DNA of 64,000 nucleotides, taken from positions 1 to 64,000 of the forward strand of contig NZ_PYWB01000003.1 in the NCBI RefSeq assembly GCF_003056345.1. The letters are read 5' to 3'. Position 1 is the stretch's first letter, and each line of letters starts with the position of its first letter. The position numbers and the translations under genes are program-made. Under the pieces are notes generated by a model that had not been told where the DNA came from, searched no databases, and saw only the letters and a program-made list of their open reading frames with translations. The DNA is from Devosia submarina. Lineage in GTDB: Bacteria; Pseudomonadota; Alphaproteobacteria; Rhizobiales; Devosiaceae. Shown here piece after piece: positions 7,998-17,617 of this stretch.

Positions 7998-9884
7998 TTA
8001 GAGCTTCAACCAAGCATGCAACTCGTCAGCCAACACCACCGGCTCTTGCTCGGCCCCATGCAGCACGAGCTCCGCATTGGTGGGTGGCTCGAAAGGCGAG
8101 TCGATCCCGGTAAAGTTCTTGATCTCCCCTGCCCGCGCCCGCTTGTAGAGCCCCTTGGGGTCCCGCGCTTCGCAAACCTCCAGCGGCGTATCGACATAAA
8201 CTTCGGTGAAGCTGATATCGCCCGCAATCTCGCGCGCCAGCCGACGCTCCTTCTCAAACGGCGATATGAAGGAGACAAGCACAATCAGCCCCGCATCCGC
8301 CATGAGCCGGGCGACCTCAGCCACGCGACGGATGTTTTCGACGCGTGCAGCTTCGGTAAAGCCCAGATCCTTGTTGAGGCCATGACGGACATTGTCGCCA
8401 TCAAGGATATAGGCGTGGCGACCCTCGGCCGTCAGGCGCTTTTCGAGCAGGTTTGCAATGGACGACTTGCCCGAGCCCGACAGGCCCGTGAACCACACGA
8501 TCTGGGGCGTTTGCCCCTTCATGGCGGCACGCACATCACGGTTCACGTCGAACGACTGGTAGGTCAAGTTCTGTGCGCGGCGCAGGCCGAACTCGATGGT
8601 GCCGGCGGCCAGTGTCGCGTTGGATAGCCGATCTATCAGAATGAAGCCGCCGGTCAGGGCATTGCTGCGGTAGGCGTCGAAGGCGATCGGCTTGTCGGTG
8701 GCAATCGTAACGGTCGCAACTTCATTAAGATCGATCTTGGTCGCCGCTGTTTGCTCCAATGTGTTCACATTGGTGCGGAACTTGAGATCCGTGATGGTCG
8801 CCGGCACCAGTTGCGCACCAATTTTGAGCAGATAGGATCGGCCTGGATAGGCCGGTTCGTCGTTCATCCACACCAGTCGCGCCTGGAACTGGTTGGAATA
8901 TTCCGGCGTCTCGCCCGGCAACGTCAGCACATCGCCACGCGACAGATCCACCTCGCGATCGAGCACCAGTGTCACGGCCTGCCCGGCAATCGCAGTTTGA
9001 AGATCGCCATCCATGGTCACGATCCGGCTGATCTGCGCGGGCTTGCGGGACGAGGCGATCAGCACCTCATCGCGCACCGAGATGGCGCCGGACGCGACCG
9101 TGCCCGAGAAGCCGCGGAAATCAAGGTTCGGCCGGTTGACCCATTGAACGGGGAAGCGGAACTTCTGGCTGCTGCGGTCTTCAGCGATGTCGATGGTTTC
9201 AAGATAGGGCACCAGCGCCGAACCCTTGTACCAGGGCGTGTTGGCGCTTGGCGCGAGCATGTTGTCGCCGCGCAGGGCAGATACAGGAATGGTCTCCAGC
9301 GTCTTGAAGCCCAGCGGCTCGGCGAACTGGCGATATTCGGCAACGATTCTATCGAATACGGCCTGATCGTAATTTACCAGATCGATCTTGTTGACCACCA
9401 CAACGACGTGCTTCACGCCAATCAGCGATAGGATGAAGCTGTGGCGCCGCGTCTGCGTCAGCACGCCCTTGCGCGCATCAACGAGCACCAGCGCCAGATC
9501 GGCATTGGAGGCGCCCGTCGCCATGTTGCGGGTATATTGTTCATGCCCCGGCGTATCCGCCACGATGAACTTGCGCTTGTCGGTCGAAAAGAATCGATAG
9601 GCCACGTCAATGGTGATGCCCTGCTCGCGCTCGGCGGTAAGACCATCAACCAGCAGCGAAAAATCGATCCCCTCATCGCCAACCATGCGGTTGCGCGATT
9701 CCTTTTTGAGGCTCGCCAGCTGATCATCCAGCACGAGCTGGCTATCATAAAGCAGGCGCCCGATCAGGGTTGATTTGCCATCATCAACCGAACCGCAGGT
9801 GAGGAACCGCAGCAGGGATTTTTCAGTCTGCTGGCTGAGCCAGAGGTCGAGTTCGGTATCTGGAGCAGTCATGGGAAGGCTCAT
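7998..9884 (-). CDS. cysN: Bifunctional sulfate adenylyltransferase subunit 1 / adenylylsulfate kinase (CysNC)
   Basis: A 628-residue fusion. Residues 1 to about 440 form the CysN GTPase: P-loop GSVDDGKST near 32-40, DTPGHEQYTRN, and NKIDLV. From about 455 comes the CysC APS kinase with its own P-loop GLSGSGKSS near 463-471. The complex activates sulfate to APS and phosphorylates it to PAPS, feeding cysteine synthesis and sulfation. The NodQ-like fusion is common in rhizobia-related bacteria. Its ATG overlaps the TGA of cysD, so the subunits are made together. Confidence 0.95.
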   Translation of the reverse strand: MSLPMTAPDTELDLWLSQQTEKSLLRFLTCGSVDDGKSTLIGRLLYDSQLVLDDQLASLKKESRNRMVGDEGIDFSLLVDGLTAEREQGITIDVAYRFFSTDKRKFIVADTPGHEQYTRNMATGASNADLALVLVDARKGVLTQTRRHSFILSLIGVKHVVVVVNKIDLVNYDQAVFDRIVAEYRQFAEPLGFKTLETIPVSALRGDNMLAPSANTPWYKGSALVPYLETIDIAEDRSSQKFRFPVQWVNRPNLDFRGFSGTVASGAISVRDEVLIASSRKPAQISRIVTMDGDLQTAIAGQAVTLVLDREVDLSRGDVLTLPGETPEYSNQFQARLVWMNDEPAYPGRSYLLKIGAQLVPATITDLKFRTNVNTLEQTAATKIDLNEVATVTIATDKPIAFDAYRSNALTGGFILIDRLSNATLAAGTIEFGLRRAQNLTYQSFDVNRDVRAAMKGQTPQIVWFTGLSGSGKSSIANLLEKRLTAEGRHAYILDGDNVRHGLNKDLGFTEAARVENIRRVAEVARLMADAGLIVLVSFISPFEKERRLAREIAGDISFTEVYVDTPLEVCEARDPKGLYKRARAGEIKNFTGIDSPFEPPTNAELVLHGAEQEPVVLADELHAWLKL

Positions 9885-10792
9885 CAGAAATAACCTTCCT
9901 GCTTCTTTTTTTCCATCGAACCGGCGCTGTCGCTGTCGATCAGGCGACCCTCGCGTTCCGATGTGCGGCTCGCCTGCATTTCCATGATGATCGATGGCAG
10001 ATCGGCCGCCGATGAGCGGATGGCGCCGGTGAGCGGATAGCAGCCTAGCGTGCGGAACCGCACCATCTCCTCTCGCGGCGTTTCGCCCGGCCCGAGCGGC
10101 AGGCGCTCATCATCCACCATGATCAAGGTGCCGGAGCGCTCCACCACGGGCCGCGGCTTGGCGAAATAAAGCGAGGGCAGCTCGATGCCTTCCGAATAGA
10201 TATAGGTCCAGACATCGAGCTCGGTCCAGTTGCTGATCGGAAACACGCGCATGCTTTCGCCCGGATTGAGCCGGGTGTTGAACACGCGCCAAAGCTCGGG
10301 CCGCTGGTTCTTGGGATCCCAGGCATGGCTGGCATTGCGATGGGAAAAGATACGCTCCTTGGCGCGGGACTTTTCCTCGTCGCGCCGCGCGCCACCGATC
10401 GCCGCATCATAGCGACCGGCATTGAGCGCCTGCCGCAGAGCTTGGGTCTTCATGATGTCCGTGTAACGCGACGAGCCATGGTCAAAGGGATTGATCCCGT
10501 CCCGGATGCCGTCAGGATTGGTATGCCGTATCAGGTCGAACCCGAATTGCTCGGCCATCCGGTCGCGGAAGGAGATCATTTCCCGGAACTTGAATGTCGT
10601 ATCGACATGCAGCAGCGGAAACGGAATCTTGCTGGGGTAAAAGGCTTTGCGCGCCAGGTGCAAGAGCACACTTGAGTCCTTGCCGATGGAATACATCATC
10701 ACGGGCCGCTCGAAGCTCGCCGCCACTTCGCGCAAGATCTCGATGCTTTCGGCCTCAAGGATCTGCAGATGGGTCAAGGATGGTGCACTCAA
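9884..10792 (-). CDS. cysD: Sulfate adenylyltransferase subunit 2 (CysD)
   Basis: A PP-loop ATP pyrophosphatase-fold subunit of about 302 residues. [17 protein letters not shown] is the PP-loop, followed by PFPLLHVDT and [14 protein letters not shown]. With CysN GTPase it makes adenosine 5'-phosphosulfate from ATP and sulfate. I place the start at a TTG (10790-10792) giving [16 protein letters not shown], which matches the family N-terminus and has GGGAG about 10 nt upstream. An in-frame TTG at 10813 would add seven residues. The stop overlaps the cysN start. Confidence 0.93.
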   Translation of the reverse strand: MSAPSLTHLQILEAESIEILREVAASFERPVMMYSIGKDSSVLLHLARKAFYPSKIPFPLLHVDTTFKFREMISFRDRMAEQFGFDLIRHTNPDGIRDGINPFDHGSSRYTDIMKTQALRQALNAGRYDAAIGGARRDEEKSRAKERIFSHRNASHAWDPKNQRPELWRVFNTRLNPGESMRVFPISNWTELDVWTYIYSEGIELPSLYFAKPRPVVERSGTLIMVDDERLPLGPGETPREEMVRFRTLGCYPLTGAIRSSAADLPSIIMEMQASRTSEREGRLIDSDSAGSMEKKKQEGYF

Positions 10793-10813
10793 GGCCGCTC
10801 TACTCCCACGCAA

Positions 10814-11076
10814 AAGGCGCCAGGAACAGCGCCAGTTTCAGCCTTGTGAGTTAGGCCGCGGCGGCTCGAGCGACAAGCCGAAAAGCGCTGTGCGGCGGGC
10901 ACTTGGGGAGCCTGGAGGCACAAACATCTGCGCACCCGCCTCCTCCTGCAAACGCCGCTTGCTGAAGCGCTTTTTCAAGCAGCGCAGAATGCGCCACCCC
11001 TCCGCTGTGCAGAAAAATAGTTCAGCCCCACCCTCCGCTTGCCGAACCACAACGAGAGTGCTAAAGCCCCACGCAT
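10814..11076. other. Intergenic stretch with no recognised gene
   Basis: About 260 bp between the cysD start and tRNA-Thr. It must contain the minus-strand cysD promoter, but I see no convincing -35/-10 pair, riboswitch or operator. Open frames crossing it look like chance frames. Confidence 0.4.
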
Positions 11077-11152
<76 letters not shown>

Positions 11153-11155
11153 TAG

Positions 11156-11479
11156 ATCCAAAAGCGTTTGTCGACCACATTGGGATCGCTGACCATCAAT
11201 GGCGACCCAACCTCGCCCTATTACGAAGCACGTCTGATCGGCTACAATGCTTCCAAGGCGGCCCTCAATATGCTGACCGTGCAATTGGCGGCCGAGCTGA
11301 AAGATACTCCCATCCTGGTAAATTCGGTGGCACCTGGCTATGTCCAGACAGACCTGACCGGCGGCAACGGCTTCATGACACCCCAGGAAGGTGCGCGCCT
11401 GCCGGTACAATATGCCCTTTTGGGTGAAGGTGCCGTATCTGGCAGCTTCGTGGAACCAGCTGGAATAGTGCCCTGGTAG
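11156..11479 (+). pseudogene. C-terminal remnant of a short-chain dehydrogenase
   Basis: An open frame starts right after the tRNA and a TAG codon. It encodes only the C-terminal half of an SDR: the catalytic Y-x3-K (GYNASKAALNML), then NSVAPGYVQTDLTG and a normal C-terminus ending GIVPW. The Rossmann half with the TGxxxGIG motif and the catalytic Ser strand is absent. No ribosome-binding site and only TTG codons are available as starts, so it is probably not expressed as an enzyme. It looks like the part of a gene left after a deletion whose left edge is the tRNA-Thr 3' end. Confidence 0.75.
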
Positions 11480-11690
11480 GCAGCTTGGACCTCGGTGCTT
11501 CAGCGCGGAGCGCTAGTCGGCATGTCCACCAGCGAACAATGACCTGAACAGGGTCGGTCCCTCCTATACGGCATAGCGCCCCATTCGGGCTCTTCGATAC
11601 TTGGCTGGTTGCTTCAATCCCTCACAATGCGGAGCCTTGATGGGCAGCGTTTACTTGACAAGCTTTCCAGCTCGCGGCCACTAGCGCGAC
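11480..11690. other. Intergenic stretch upstream of the iron transporter
   Basis: About 210 bp without a gene. A TTGACA at 11655-11660 lies 31 bp before the fbpC start, but no good -10 follows at normal spacing. I see no TGA-N9-TCA iron box here. Confidence 0.3.
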
Positions 11691-12776
11691 ATGAACAGTG
11701 CAAGATCCATGCTCGTCCTGTCAGGTGTCAGCCGCCGCTTCGGAGAGGTTGCCGCGCTCGATGATATTTCCCTCGAATTGGGCAACGAACAAGTTCTATG
11801 CCTGGTTGGTCAGTCCGGTTGCGGAAAGTCCACATTGCTCAGGGCGATTGCGGGCATCGAGAGGCTCGACAACGGCACAATAAGCATCGACAACACGATC
11901 GTCTCAGGTGGCGATGCATTCGTCGAGCCTGAACACCGCCGCGTGGGCTTCATGTTCCAGGACTACGCCCTGTTCCCGCATCTGACTGTGCGGCAGAATG
12001 TCGGGTTCGGGCTTCATCTCCTTTCACGACGCCACCGTGAGGAACGGGTTGCCGATGTGTTGGGGCGCATCGGGATCGAGGCTCTTGCTGATCGATATCC
12101 ACACATGCTGTCGGGGGGCGAACAGCAGCGCGTGGCTTTGGCCCGGGCACTGGCACCGCAGCCCCGTCTCCTGCTGATGGACGAACCCTTTTCCAATCTG
12201 GACCGCGGCCTGCGGGATCGGGTGCGGCAGGAGACGCTCTCTCTTGTGCGGGATCTAAGGATGACAGCGGTGGTGGTTACTCATGACCCGGAGGAAGCCT
12301 TGGCCATCGGAGACATGGTCGCTTTGATGCAGAAGGGGCGATTGGTGGAGGTGGGCACGGGCGCTCGCATCTACGATGCTCCCTGGACAGCCTATGCCGC
12401 ACGCTTCTTTTCGCGCATGAACGTGATACCGGCGCAGCTCAATGGCAAATTTCTTGAAACACCGCTCGGCAGGTTTGCCGCTCCAGCCCTGGAGGGCGTT
12501 CCAACCGTGTTGCTCCGCCCTCAATCCATCCATCTCTCGCCCGTGGGTATTTCCGCCTGGGTGGTTGAACGATTGATCTTGGGAGAAATCGAACAACTAT
12601 TGGTATCCGTCAGCGGGATGCATGAGCCGCTTATCATACGTGGAACCGGCCGACACGATGTTCGACCTGGCGACGAAGTATTTGTCTCCGTCGACGAGAG
12701 CAAGCTCATGATCTTTCCCCAAGATGCAGCGCAGCTGGGAACGGTCACCTCCTTCAATAACTTAGAAGCATTCTAA
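11691..12776 (+). CDS. fbpC: Iron(III) ABC transporter ATP-binding protein
   Basis: A 361-residue importer ATPase with a C-terminal regulatory domain. Walker A is VGQSGCGKST, the signature motif is LSGGEQQRVAL, and Walker B is LLLMDEPF. It energises the FbpB permease for uptake of ferric iron delivered by the periplasmic protein FbpA. The C-terminal domain (VLLRPQSIHLSP) is the TOBE-like module typical of FbpC/PotA. It precedes fbpA by 108 bp, so the gene order is C-A-B rather than the more usual A-B-C. Confidence 0.88.
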   Translation: MNSARSMLVLSGVSRRFGEVAALDDISLELGNEQVLCLVGQSGCGKSTLLRAIAGIERLDNGTISIDNTIVSGGDAFVEPEHRRVGFMFQDYALFPHLTVRQNVGFGLHLLSRRHREERVADVLGRIGIEALADRYPHMLSGGEQQRVALARALAPQPRLLLMDEPFSNLDRGLRDRVRQETLSLVRDLRMTAVVVTHDPEEALAIGDMVALMQKGRLVEVGTGARIYDAPWTAYAARFFSRMNVIPAQLNGKFLETPLGRFAAPALEGVPTVLLRPQSIHLSPVGISAWVVERLILGEIEQLLVSVSGMHEPLIIRGTGRHDVRPGDEVFVSVDESKLMIFPQDAAQLGTVTSFNNLEAF

Positions 12777-12792
12777 AGCGCGCGGAATAAGT

Positions 12793-12807
12793 TGACATTC
12801 TCTATCA
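12793..12807 (+). promoter_or_regulatory. Candidate RirA iron-responsive (IRO) box
   Basis: TGA-N9-TCA, read as TTGACATTCTCTATCAAA, lies 78 bp upstream of the fbpA start. TGA-N9-TCA is the published rhizobial IRO motif for the iron-sulfur regulator RirA. The TTGACA inside it could double as a -35, so repressor binding would block transcription. Its position before fbpA, not fbpC, suggests a separate iron-controlled transcript for the binding protein and permease. The match is seen; the regulator's identity is inferred. Confidence 0.55.
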
Positions 12808-12884
12808 AATAAAGACTTCTTCCATGTGAATGATGGTGCGGAAGTTCCCGCCCATCTTTTGCGTATCATCTTGGGAGATCGACT

Positions 12885-13913
12885 TTGCGCAATCACATCA
12901 TGACATTGGGCGCGGCCGGCATCTTGGCTGTTGCCGCCGCTGCCCCTACGCTGGCCCAAGAGGTCAACATCTACACAACACGCGAACCCGGTTTGATCCA
13001 ACCGATCCTTGATGCCTTCAATGCCGAAACCGGCATCAAGGTGAACACGGTATTCCTGGAAAGCGGTCTCATCGAGCGCGTTAAGGCCGAAGGGGAAAGC
13101 TCTCCTGCAGACCTGTTGATGACGGTGGACTTCGGCGCCTTGATTGACCTGGTGAATGCTGGAGTGACCCAGCCTGTGCAATCGGAAGTGCTGAATGCGG
13201 CAGTTCCTGCGTCGCTGCGCGACGCTGATGGACAATGGTTTGCTCTTTCTGGTCGGGCCCGCGTTGTTTATGCCTCCAAGGAGCTTGATCTCGACAGCAT
13301 CACTTATGAGCAGCTCGACGACGAGGAGTTCCGCGGCAAGCTCTGCATTCGCTCCGGCCAGCATCCCTACAACACCGCGATGTTTGCAGCCTATCTCGCC
13401 AAGCATGGTGAGGAGGAAACCAAGACCTGGCTCCAGGGCATCAAGGCAAATCAGGCGCGTGCCGCCGCCGGCGGGGACCGGGACGGCGCCCGCGACATTG
13501 CTGCCGGTCTGTGCGACATCGCCGTGGCCAATTCCTACTATTATGGCCTGATGGCGAGCGGTGCCGGTGGGGACGAGCAGAAGGCCTGGTCAGATGCGGT
13601 CAAGGTCATCCTCCCAACATTTGAGGATGGCGGCACGCTTGTAAATGTCAGCGGCGCTGCAGTTGCGGCTCATGCGCCAAATCGGGACGAAGCAGTCCAG
13701 CTGCTTGAATATCTGGTGTCCGACGAGGCGCAGAGGCTCTACGCAGAAGCTAATTTCGAGTATCCGGTTTCCGCAACGGCCGAAGTGCATCCCCTGATTG
13801 CTGCATTCGGCACCCTTCAACCCGATGGCCAGTCTCTTACCGAAGTGCTGCCGTTCCGGGCTCGTGCCAGCGAACTCGTTGACGAGGTCAATTTCGATAC
13901 TTTCGGCAACTAA
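12885..13913 (+). CDS. fbpA: Iron(III)-binding periplasmic protein
   Basis: A 342-residue periplasmic binding protein of the ferric-ion family. A signal peptide (GAAGILAVAAAAPTLAQ) is cleaved before EVNIYTTREPG. The body shows ADLLMTVDFGALIDL and the tyrosine cluster NSYYYGLM, which supplies ferric-iron ligands in FbpA proteins. I choose the TTG at 12885, which has GGGAGA 6 nt upstream; an ATG at 12900 is possible but poorly spaced. fbpB follows 39 bp later. Confidence 0.9.
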   Translation: MRNHIMTLGAAGILAVAAAAPTLAQEVNIYTTREPGLIQPILDAFNAETGIKVNTVFLESGLIERVKAEGESSPADLLMTVDFGALIDLVNAGVTQPVQSEVLNAAVPASLRDADGQWFALSGRARVVYASKELDLDSITYEQLDDEEFRGKLCIRSGQHPYNTAMFAAYLAKHGEEETKTWLQGIKANQARAAAGGDRDGARDIAAGLCDIAVANSYYYGLMASGAGGDEQKAWSDAVKVILPTFEDGGTLVNVSGAAVAAHAPNRDEAVQLLEYLVSDEAQRLYAEANFEYPVSATAEVHPLIAAFGTLQPDGQSLTEVLPFRARASELVDEVNFDTFGN

Positions 13914-13952
13914 GCACAAATATCGGCACCCCCGGGGATACCGCAATCGCCT

Positions 13953-15620
13953 ATGGCCGAAATAACTGCAGGGCGCCGAGATAAGCGCCCACGGATGACG
14001 ATCAGCCTCTGGGCCGTCGTGGCATTCGCCGCGGCGGCTCTAGCGCTGTTGCCTATCATTGCCATTGCTGCCACTGCCGTTGCAGATACCGGCGACCTCT
14101 GGGGCCACATTGTCCAGTTCGTGCTGCCACAAGCAAGCTGGAACACGCTTGTACTGCTTGCCGGAACAGGTCTGATCGCAACTTTCGTAGGCACAGGCGC
14201 TGCCTGGATCGTCAGCGCCTATGACTTTCGGGGACGGGCGTTCCTCGAATGGGCGCTGCTGCTGCCCTTGGCCGTGCCGACTTACATCATGGCCTATGCC
14301 TATCTCGACATCCTCAATCCGCTCGGTCCGGTGCAAGGCGTGTTGCGATGGGTGCTGGGCTACTCCAGTCCTCGACAGTTCCGACTACCCGATATCAGGG
14401 CGATGTGGGGCGCCATCCTGGTTTTCGGCTTTGTGCTTTACCCCTATGTTTATCTCACCGCCCGAGCGATGTTTCTGACCCAGGCCGCCAACGTCACCGA
14501 GGTTGCGTGCGTATTGGGGGTGCCGCGCTCGGGAATTTTCTGGCGCGTAGCGCTGCCATTAGCGCGCCCTGCGATCGCCGTGGGCGTCTCCCTTGCCCTT
14601 ATGGAAGTGCTCAATGATGTCGGCGCCTCCCAGTTTCTGGGCGTACGAACCTTGACTGCCACTGTATATACGACCTGGGTCGTCAGAACGGACTTGGCGG
14701 GGGCTTCGCAAATCGCCCTGAGTATGTTGGCGATCGTGCTAGCCGTGCTGATGCTGGAGCGCTGGGCCAGGCGCAACCAGCGCTACGCTGCCGCTGCGCA
14801 GAATGCGCGGCAGATGCAGCGCCAGCGCTTGCGCGGGCATTCTGCCGTACTGGCGTTCGCTCTTGGCCTTGCCCCCATTGCAATCGGCTTTGCGGGACCG
14901 GCACTTTATCTGGTCGTGGCAGCCATCCGCCGCATTGAATTTGCCGGCTTTTCATCCTCGCTGCTGCGAGCCACCCTCAACACGGTCAGTGTTTCCGCCA
15001 TAGCGACCCTTGCTATTTTATCCGTTGGGTTCGCAGTGGCGTACGTGGCGCGGATTCATGCAGCGCGCTGGTCGGCAACAGCGATGCGGCTCGCATCTAT
15101 CGGCTACGCAGTCCCCGGCACCGTTCTTGCCATCGGTATTCTGGTCCCGGTAGCCGCGGTGGATCGCACCTTAGGTAGCGCATGGCATGCATGGACCGGC
15201 CTTCCGGGAGGGCTACTCCTTCTTGGCTCTGGAGCTGCGCTCGTTTATGCCTATTCAGCTCGGTTTATGGCCATTTCCGTGGGAGGCATCGAGGCGGGCC
15301 TCAGCCGCATCCCCCCTGCCTATGATCATGCTTCGCGCACATTGGGGCATCCGGCAATAGGAACACTGCTGCGCGTTCATCTGCCGCTATCACGCTCTTC
15401 CCTCACCGCTGCCGGCCTCCTGGTCTTTGTTGACTGCATGAAGGAGCTACCGGCAACGCTGCTGCTGCGCCCGCTCAATTTCGAGAGTTTAGCGACGCTT
15501 CTTTACGGCGAAGCAGCCCGCGGCACCTATGAGGACGCCGCCCTTGCCGCCCTGATCATCGTTGCCATAGGCATTCTTCCCGTTATTCTTTTGGCGAAAA
15601 CGTCTAGAACCTTTCGGTAG
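13953..15620 (+). CDS. fbpB: Iron(III) ABC transporter permease (two fused permease domains)
   Basis: A 555-residue inner-membrane protein with about 12 hydrophobic segments in two similar halves, as in FbpB/SfuB. Each half carries an EAA-type loop contacting the ATPase: VACVLGVPRSGIFWRVALP in the first half and ASRTLGHPAIGTLLRVHLPL in the second. It forms the channel for ferric iron delivered by FbpA and driven by FbpC. The stop lies in a region of decayed regulators; no terminator is evident. Confidence 0.9.
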   Translation: MAEITAGRRDKRPRMTISLWAVVAFAAAALALLPIIAIAATAVADTGDLWGHIVQFVLPQASWNTLVLLAGTGLIATFVGTGAAWIVSAYDFRGRAFLEWALLLPLAVPTYIMAYAYLDILNPLGPVQGVLRWVLGYSSPRQFRLPDIRAMWGAILVFGFVLYPYVYLTARAMFLTQAANVTEVACVLGVPRSGIFWRVALPLARPAIAVGVSLALMEVLNDVGASQFLGVRTLTATVYTTWVVRTDLAGASQIALSMLAIVLAVLMLERWARRNQRYAAAAQNARQMQRQRLRGHSAVLAFALGLAPIAIGFAGPALYLVVAAIRRIEFAGFSSSLLRATLNTVSVSAIATLAILSVGFAVAYVARIHAARWSATAMRLASIGYAVPGTVLAIGILVPVAAVDRTLGSAWHAWTGLPGGLLLLGSGAALVYAYSARFMAISVGGIEAGLSRIPPAYDHASRTLGHPAIGTLLRVHLPLSRSSLTAAGLLVFVDCMKELPATLLLRPLNFESLATLLYGEAARGTYEDAALAALIIVAIGILPVILLAKTSRTFR

Positions 15621-15733
15621 GCGAGCAAAGCCCAAGCCTACAACCTGCAAGATTACCAAGGGACAGCGGGTCGCGTGTTGCACCGATGCACCGATGCTTG
15701 CGACCCCGCGGCAGTTCAATGCTGTTGAAAGCT

Positions 15734-16073
15734 CTATTGAGACAGCAGTTCAGCCTGGGTGTTCGCTGTTGCGCTATGGGTCTGCCGCACCCCGAAGCGT
15801 CTGCGGTACTCATTGGGCATAAGGCCTGTAAGTCGCTGGAATAATCGCCGGAAGGCAGAGGCGTCGCCATAGCCAGGCTATCTGCTCCACTGGACGAATC
15901 GTCAGCTCAAGCGCCTCGCGGGCTTTGCTGATGCGGATCTGCTGGGTGTATTCGGTGGGACGCAACCCCGTTGCGCTCTTGAATCGCCGCAGAAGGGTTC
16001 GCTCCTCAAGCCCGGCCTCTTGTGCCATCTGCCGCAGCGTTTGCTCCCTTGCGCCATTTGTCTGCAGCCAGTG
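15734..16073 (-). pseudogene. AraC/GlxA-family regulator remnant, frameshifted
   Basis: Minus-strand translation gives the first helix-turn-helix of an AraC regulator (REQTLRQMAQEAGLEERTLL, then ATGLRPTEY and VEQIAW). The second helix-turn-helix continues in another frame (GYGDASAFRRLFQRLTGLMP, then NEYRRRFG) to a TAG at 15734-15736. The junction is missing about eight bases between IAW and the conserved GYGD. The N-terminal amidase-like domain of GlxA proteins is gone. It is clearly a broken gene. Confidence 0.75.
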
Positions 16074-16139
16074 CTAGCAACCATCATCAAGTGCCTGTCC
16101 GCTCACTGGAGAGGAAACTGCGACATCACCGGTGGTAAC

Positions 16140-16360
16140 CAGGGCGGCTGGCGGGTTCTTTCGACCGGGATAGTATAAGGCAAGCGGCGCCAAAGGTGGT
16201 GTCCAGTCCTCAAGAACACGCACCGGCCTTCCGGCAGCTATGTCCTTCCCAACATCGGCCTCCATGACATAGCCCGGCCTTATCCAGAGTTCTGGGCGGC
16301 GATGCGCACCAAGCTTGACTCTCGTCCAGCGTGACCACCCCTTGCACATCGCCGCTGAGC
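16140..16360 (-). pseudogene. LysR-family regulator remnant (effector-domain end)
   Basis: Minus-strand translation at 16140-16271 gives [20 protein letters not shown] followed by [18 protein letters not shown]. This is the typical end of a LysR substrate-binding domain (consensus IAAGRLVRVLEDW...LYYPGRR). A short upstream piece in another frame ([12 protein letters not shown]) also fits the family. The rest of the gene, including the helix-turn-helix, is absent and the frame is broken at least once. It abuts the AraC remnant, so the whole 15.7-16.4 kb stretch is decaying. Confidence 0.6.
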
Positions 16361-16399
16361 GGCTTGACTTCTCCTGTTCCTTGCCCCGAGGCCGAGCCA

Positions 16400-16936
16400 T
16401 TTATTGCCGCGCGTCAAGGGCATAGGGCGGCCTGCTTGACTTTAATCTTTTATCACCTACCTTGAAGATCATGAGCCAGATCTACAGCATCATGAGCTGC
16501 TTTGCTCGCCGGTATATTCCGGTCGAAGGATAGTTTCCCTAAGCCAGCGCGCCTTGTCGCGGGGTTTAGGGTCAGGGTCATTATATCCATTGTCGCATCA
16601 GCAATCCGGGCGCTTTCGTCCGATGCGTACTTTCGCTTGCTTAGTGATAAATCATGCTCATTCAGAAACATTGCACGCTCAGCCACTCCGATTTCGAGCA
16701 GCTCCTCTGCCTGGCTGCTGGCGCCTCCGCCTTGAGGGCGGAAAGCCTTTCCGTCGAAATGGAGCGCGCCCGAATAGCCGTTGGCTCCGCGACTGCGTTG
16801 GACCTCGTACGGTTGGAGGCGTGATTGCGACGCAGCACCCAAAGGTTGACGCAAACTAGATCGCATCCCTGATCCGGGCATTGCCTCGGATCAGGGATGC
16901 ATTTGCAGGCGCCCAAAATGATCCGGAGCAATCTTG
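16400..16936. other. Degenerate stretch without a convincing gene
   Basis: About 540 bp. Open frames occur on both strands, but none has a recognisable domain, ribosome-binding site or steady codon use. One minus-strand frame contains MDIMTLTLNPA, which resembles the first residues of a PfkB phosphofructokinase, but the likeness stops there. A hairpin-like CCCTGATCCGGGCATTGCC / CGGATCAGGG pair lies at about 16865-16893, just before the Rnk-like gene. Confidence 0.35.
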
Positions 16937-17464
16937 ATGACTGTTCAGCTACCCATTGTTCTCACTTCGGCAGATTTCACTGTTCTTCAGAATTTGGCAG
17001 GCAATTGGCGGGAGCCTTTCGCCGGCGCGAGCCGAATGATCCGGCGCAAGCTGGATGCTGCAACGATCATGTTCCCCGCAGACATACCCGTTGATGTCGT
17101 GACGCTCGGCAGTCGAGTGCGTTTTCGCGTGGGGTCCAAGCCAGCGCAGGAATGTTCGCTGGCAAGGGAACTCAGCGGCGATTGCACAGAGGGGAACGTG
17201 GCGCTGGCATCTCCCTTGGGACTTGCAATGATTGGCGCTGCTGCCGGTAATATTGTTCAACTGCCCAAAGCAGACGGGACAACGGAGCAGGTGCTTATCG
17301 AAGCGGTTCTGTTCCAGCCTGAACAGAAAAGGGCCGGCCCTGCGCTGCGCCTCGTTTCGCGCGCCCAGCCGCCACCGGGCCCGAACGTTTTCGCCTTGAG
17401 GGAGCCTCAAGCTGCGAGCTTCACTGGAGAATGGGACGACGACCCCGGGCCCAGTGCTGCCTAG
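16937..17464 (+). CDS. Rnk-like protein with GreA/GreB C-terminal domain (first copy)
   Basis: A 175-residue protein of the 'nucleoside diphosphate kinase regulator' type. The N-terminus (PIVLTSADFTVLQNLAG) and the GreA/GreB-C fold (FPADIPVDVVTLGSRVRFRV, then LASPLGLAMIGAAAGNIVQL) match the family. Such proteins bind RNA polymerase near the secondary channel but lack the catalytic acidic coiled-coil tip of GreA. An extended Pro-rich C-terminal tail (GEWDDDPGPSAA) is unusual. ATG at 16937 is preferred over a TTG one codon upstream. A paralogue follows 153 bp downstream. Confidence 0.75.
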   Translation: MTVQLPIVLTSADFTVLQNLAGNWREPFAGASRMIRRKLDAATIMFPADIPVDVVTLGSRVRFRVGSKPAQECSLARELSGDCTEGNVALASPLGLAMIGAAAGNIVQLPKADGTTEQVLIEAVLFQPEQKRAGPALRLVSRAQPPPGPNVFALREPQAASFTGEWDDDPGPSAA

Positions 17465-17617
17465 GTGGTGCCATTTGGGCCCAACAGCAACCCAGCTGAT
17501 GCAGATGCTGCCCGATGCGGCGCAATCAGCCTCGATCGGGCTGTCCCTCACCTCATAGTTTTCGGCTCGGTGCTTTCCGGCCGATGCCTGAAGCCTTGCA
17601 ATTCCGGATCAATTGCT

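Noticed and set aside
11655..11690. TTGACA upstream of fbpC as a promoter
   Set aside because: No acceptable -10 lies 15-19 bp downstream, so the element is not listed as a promoter.
13914..13952. CCCCCGGGG palindrome between fbpA and fbpB as a further SBP-linked hairpin
   Set aside because: The symmetric part has no loop and too few extending pairs to form a stable RNA stem.
16453..16881. 142-codon minus-strand frame containing MDIMTLTLNPA, resembling a PfkB N-terminus
   Set aside because: The likeness covers only about ten residues and the remainder has no sugar-kinase motifs; not enough to call a gene or remnant.
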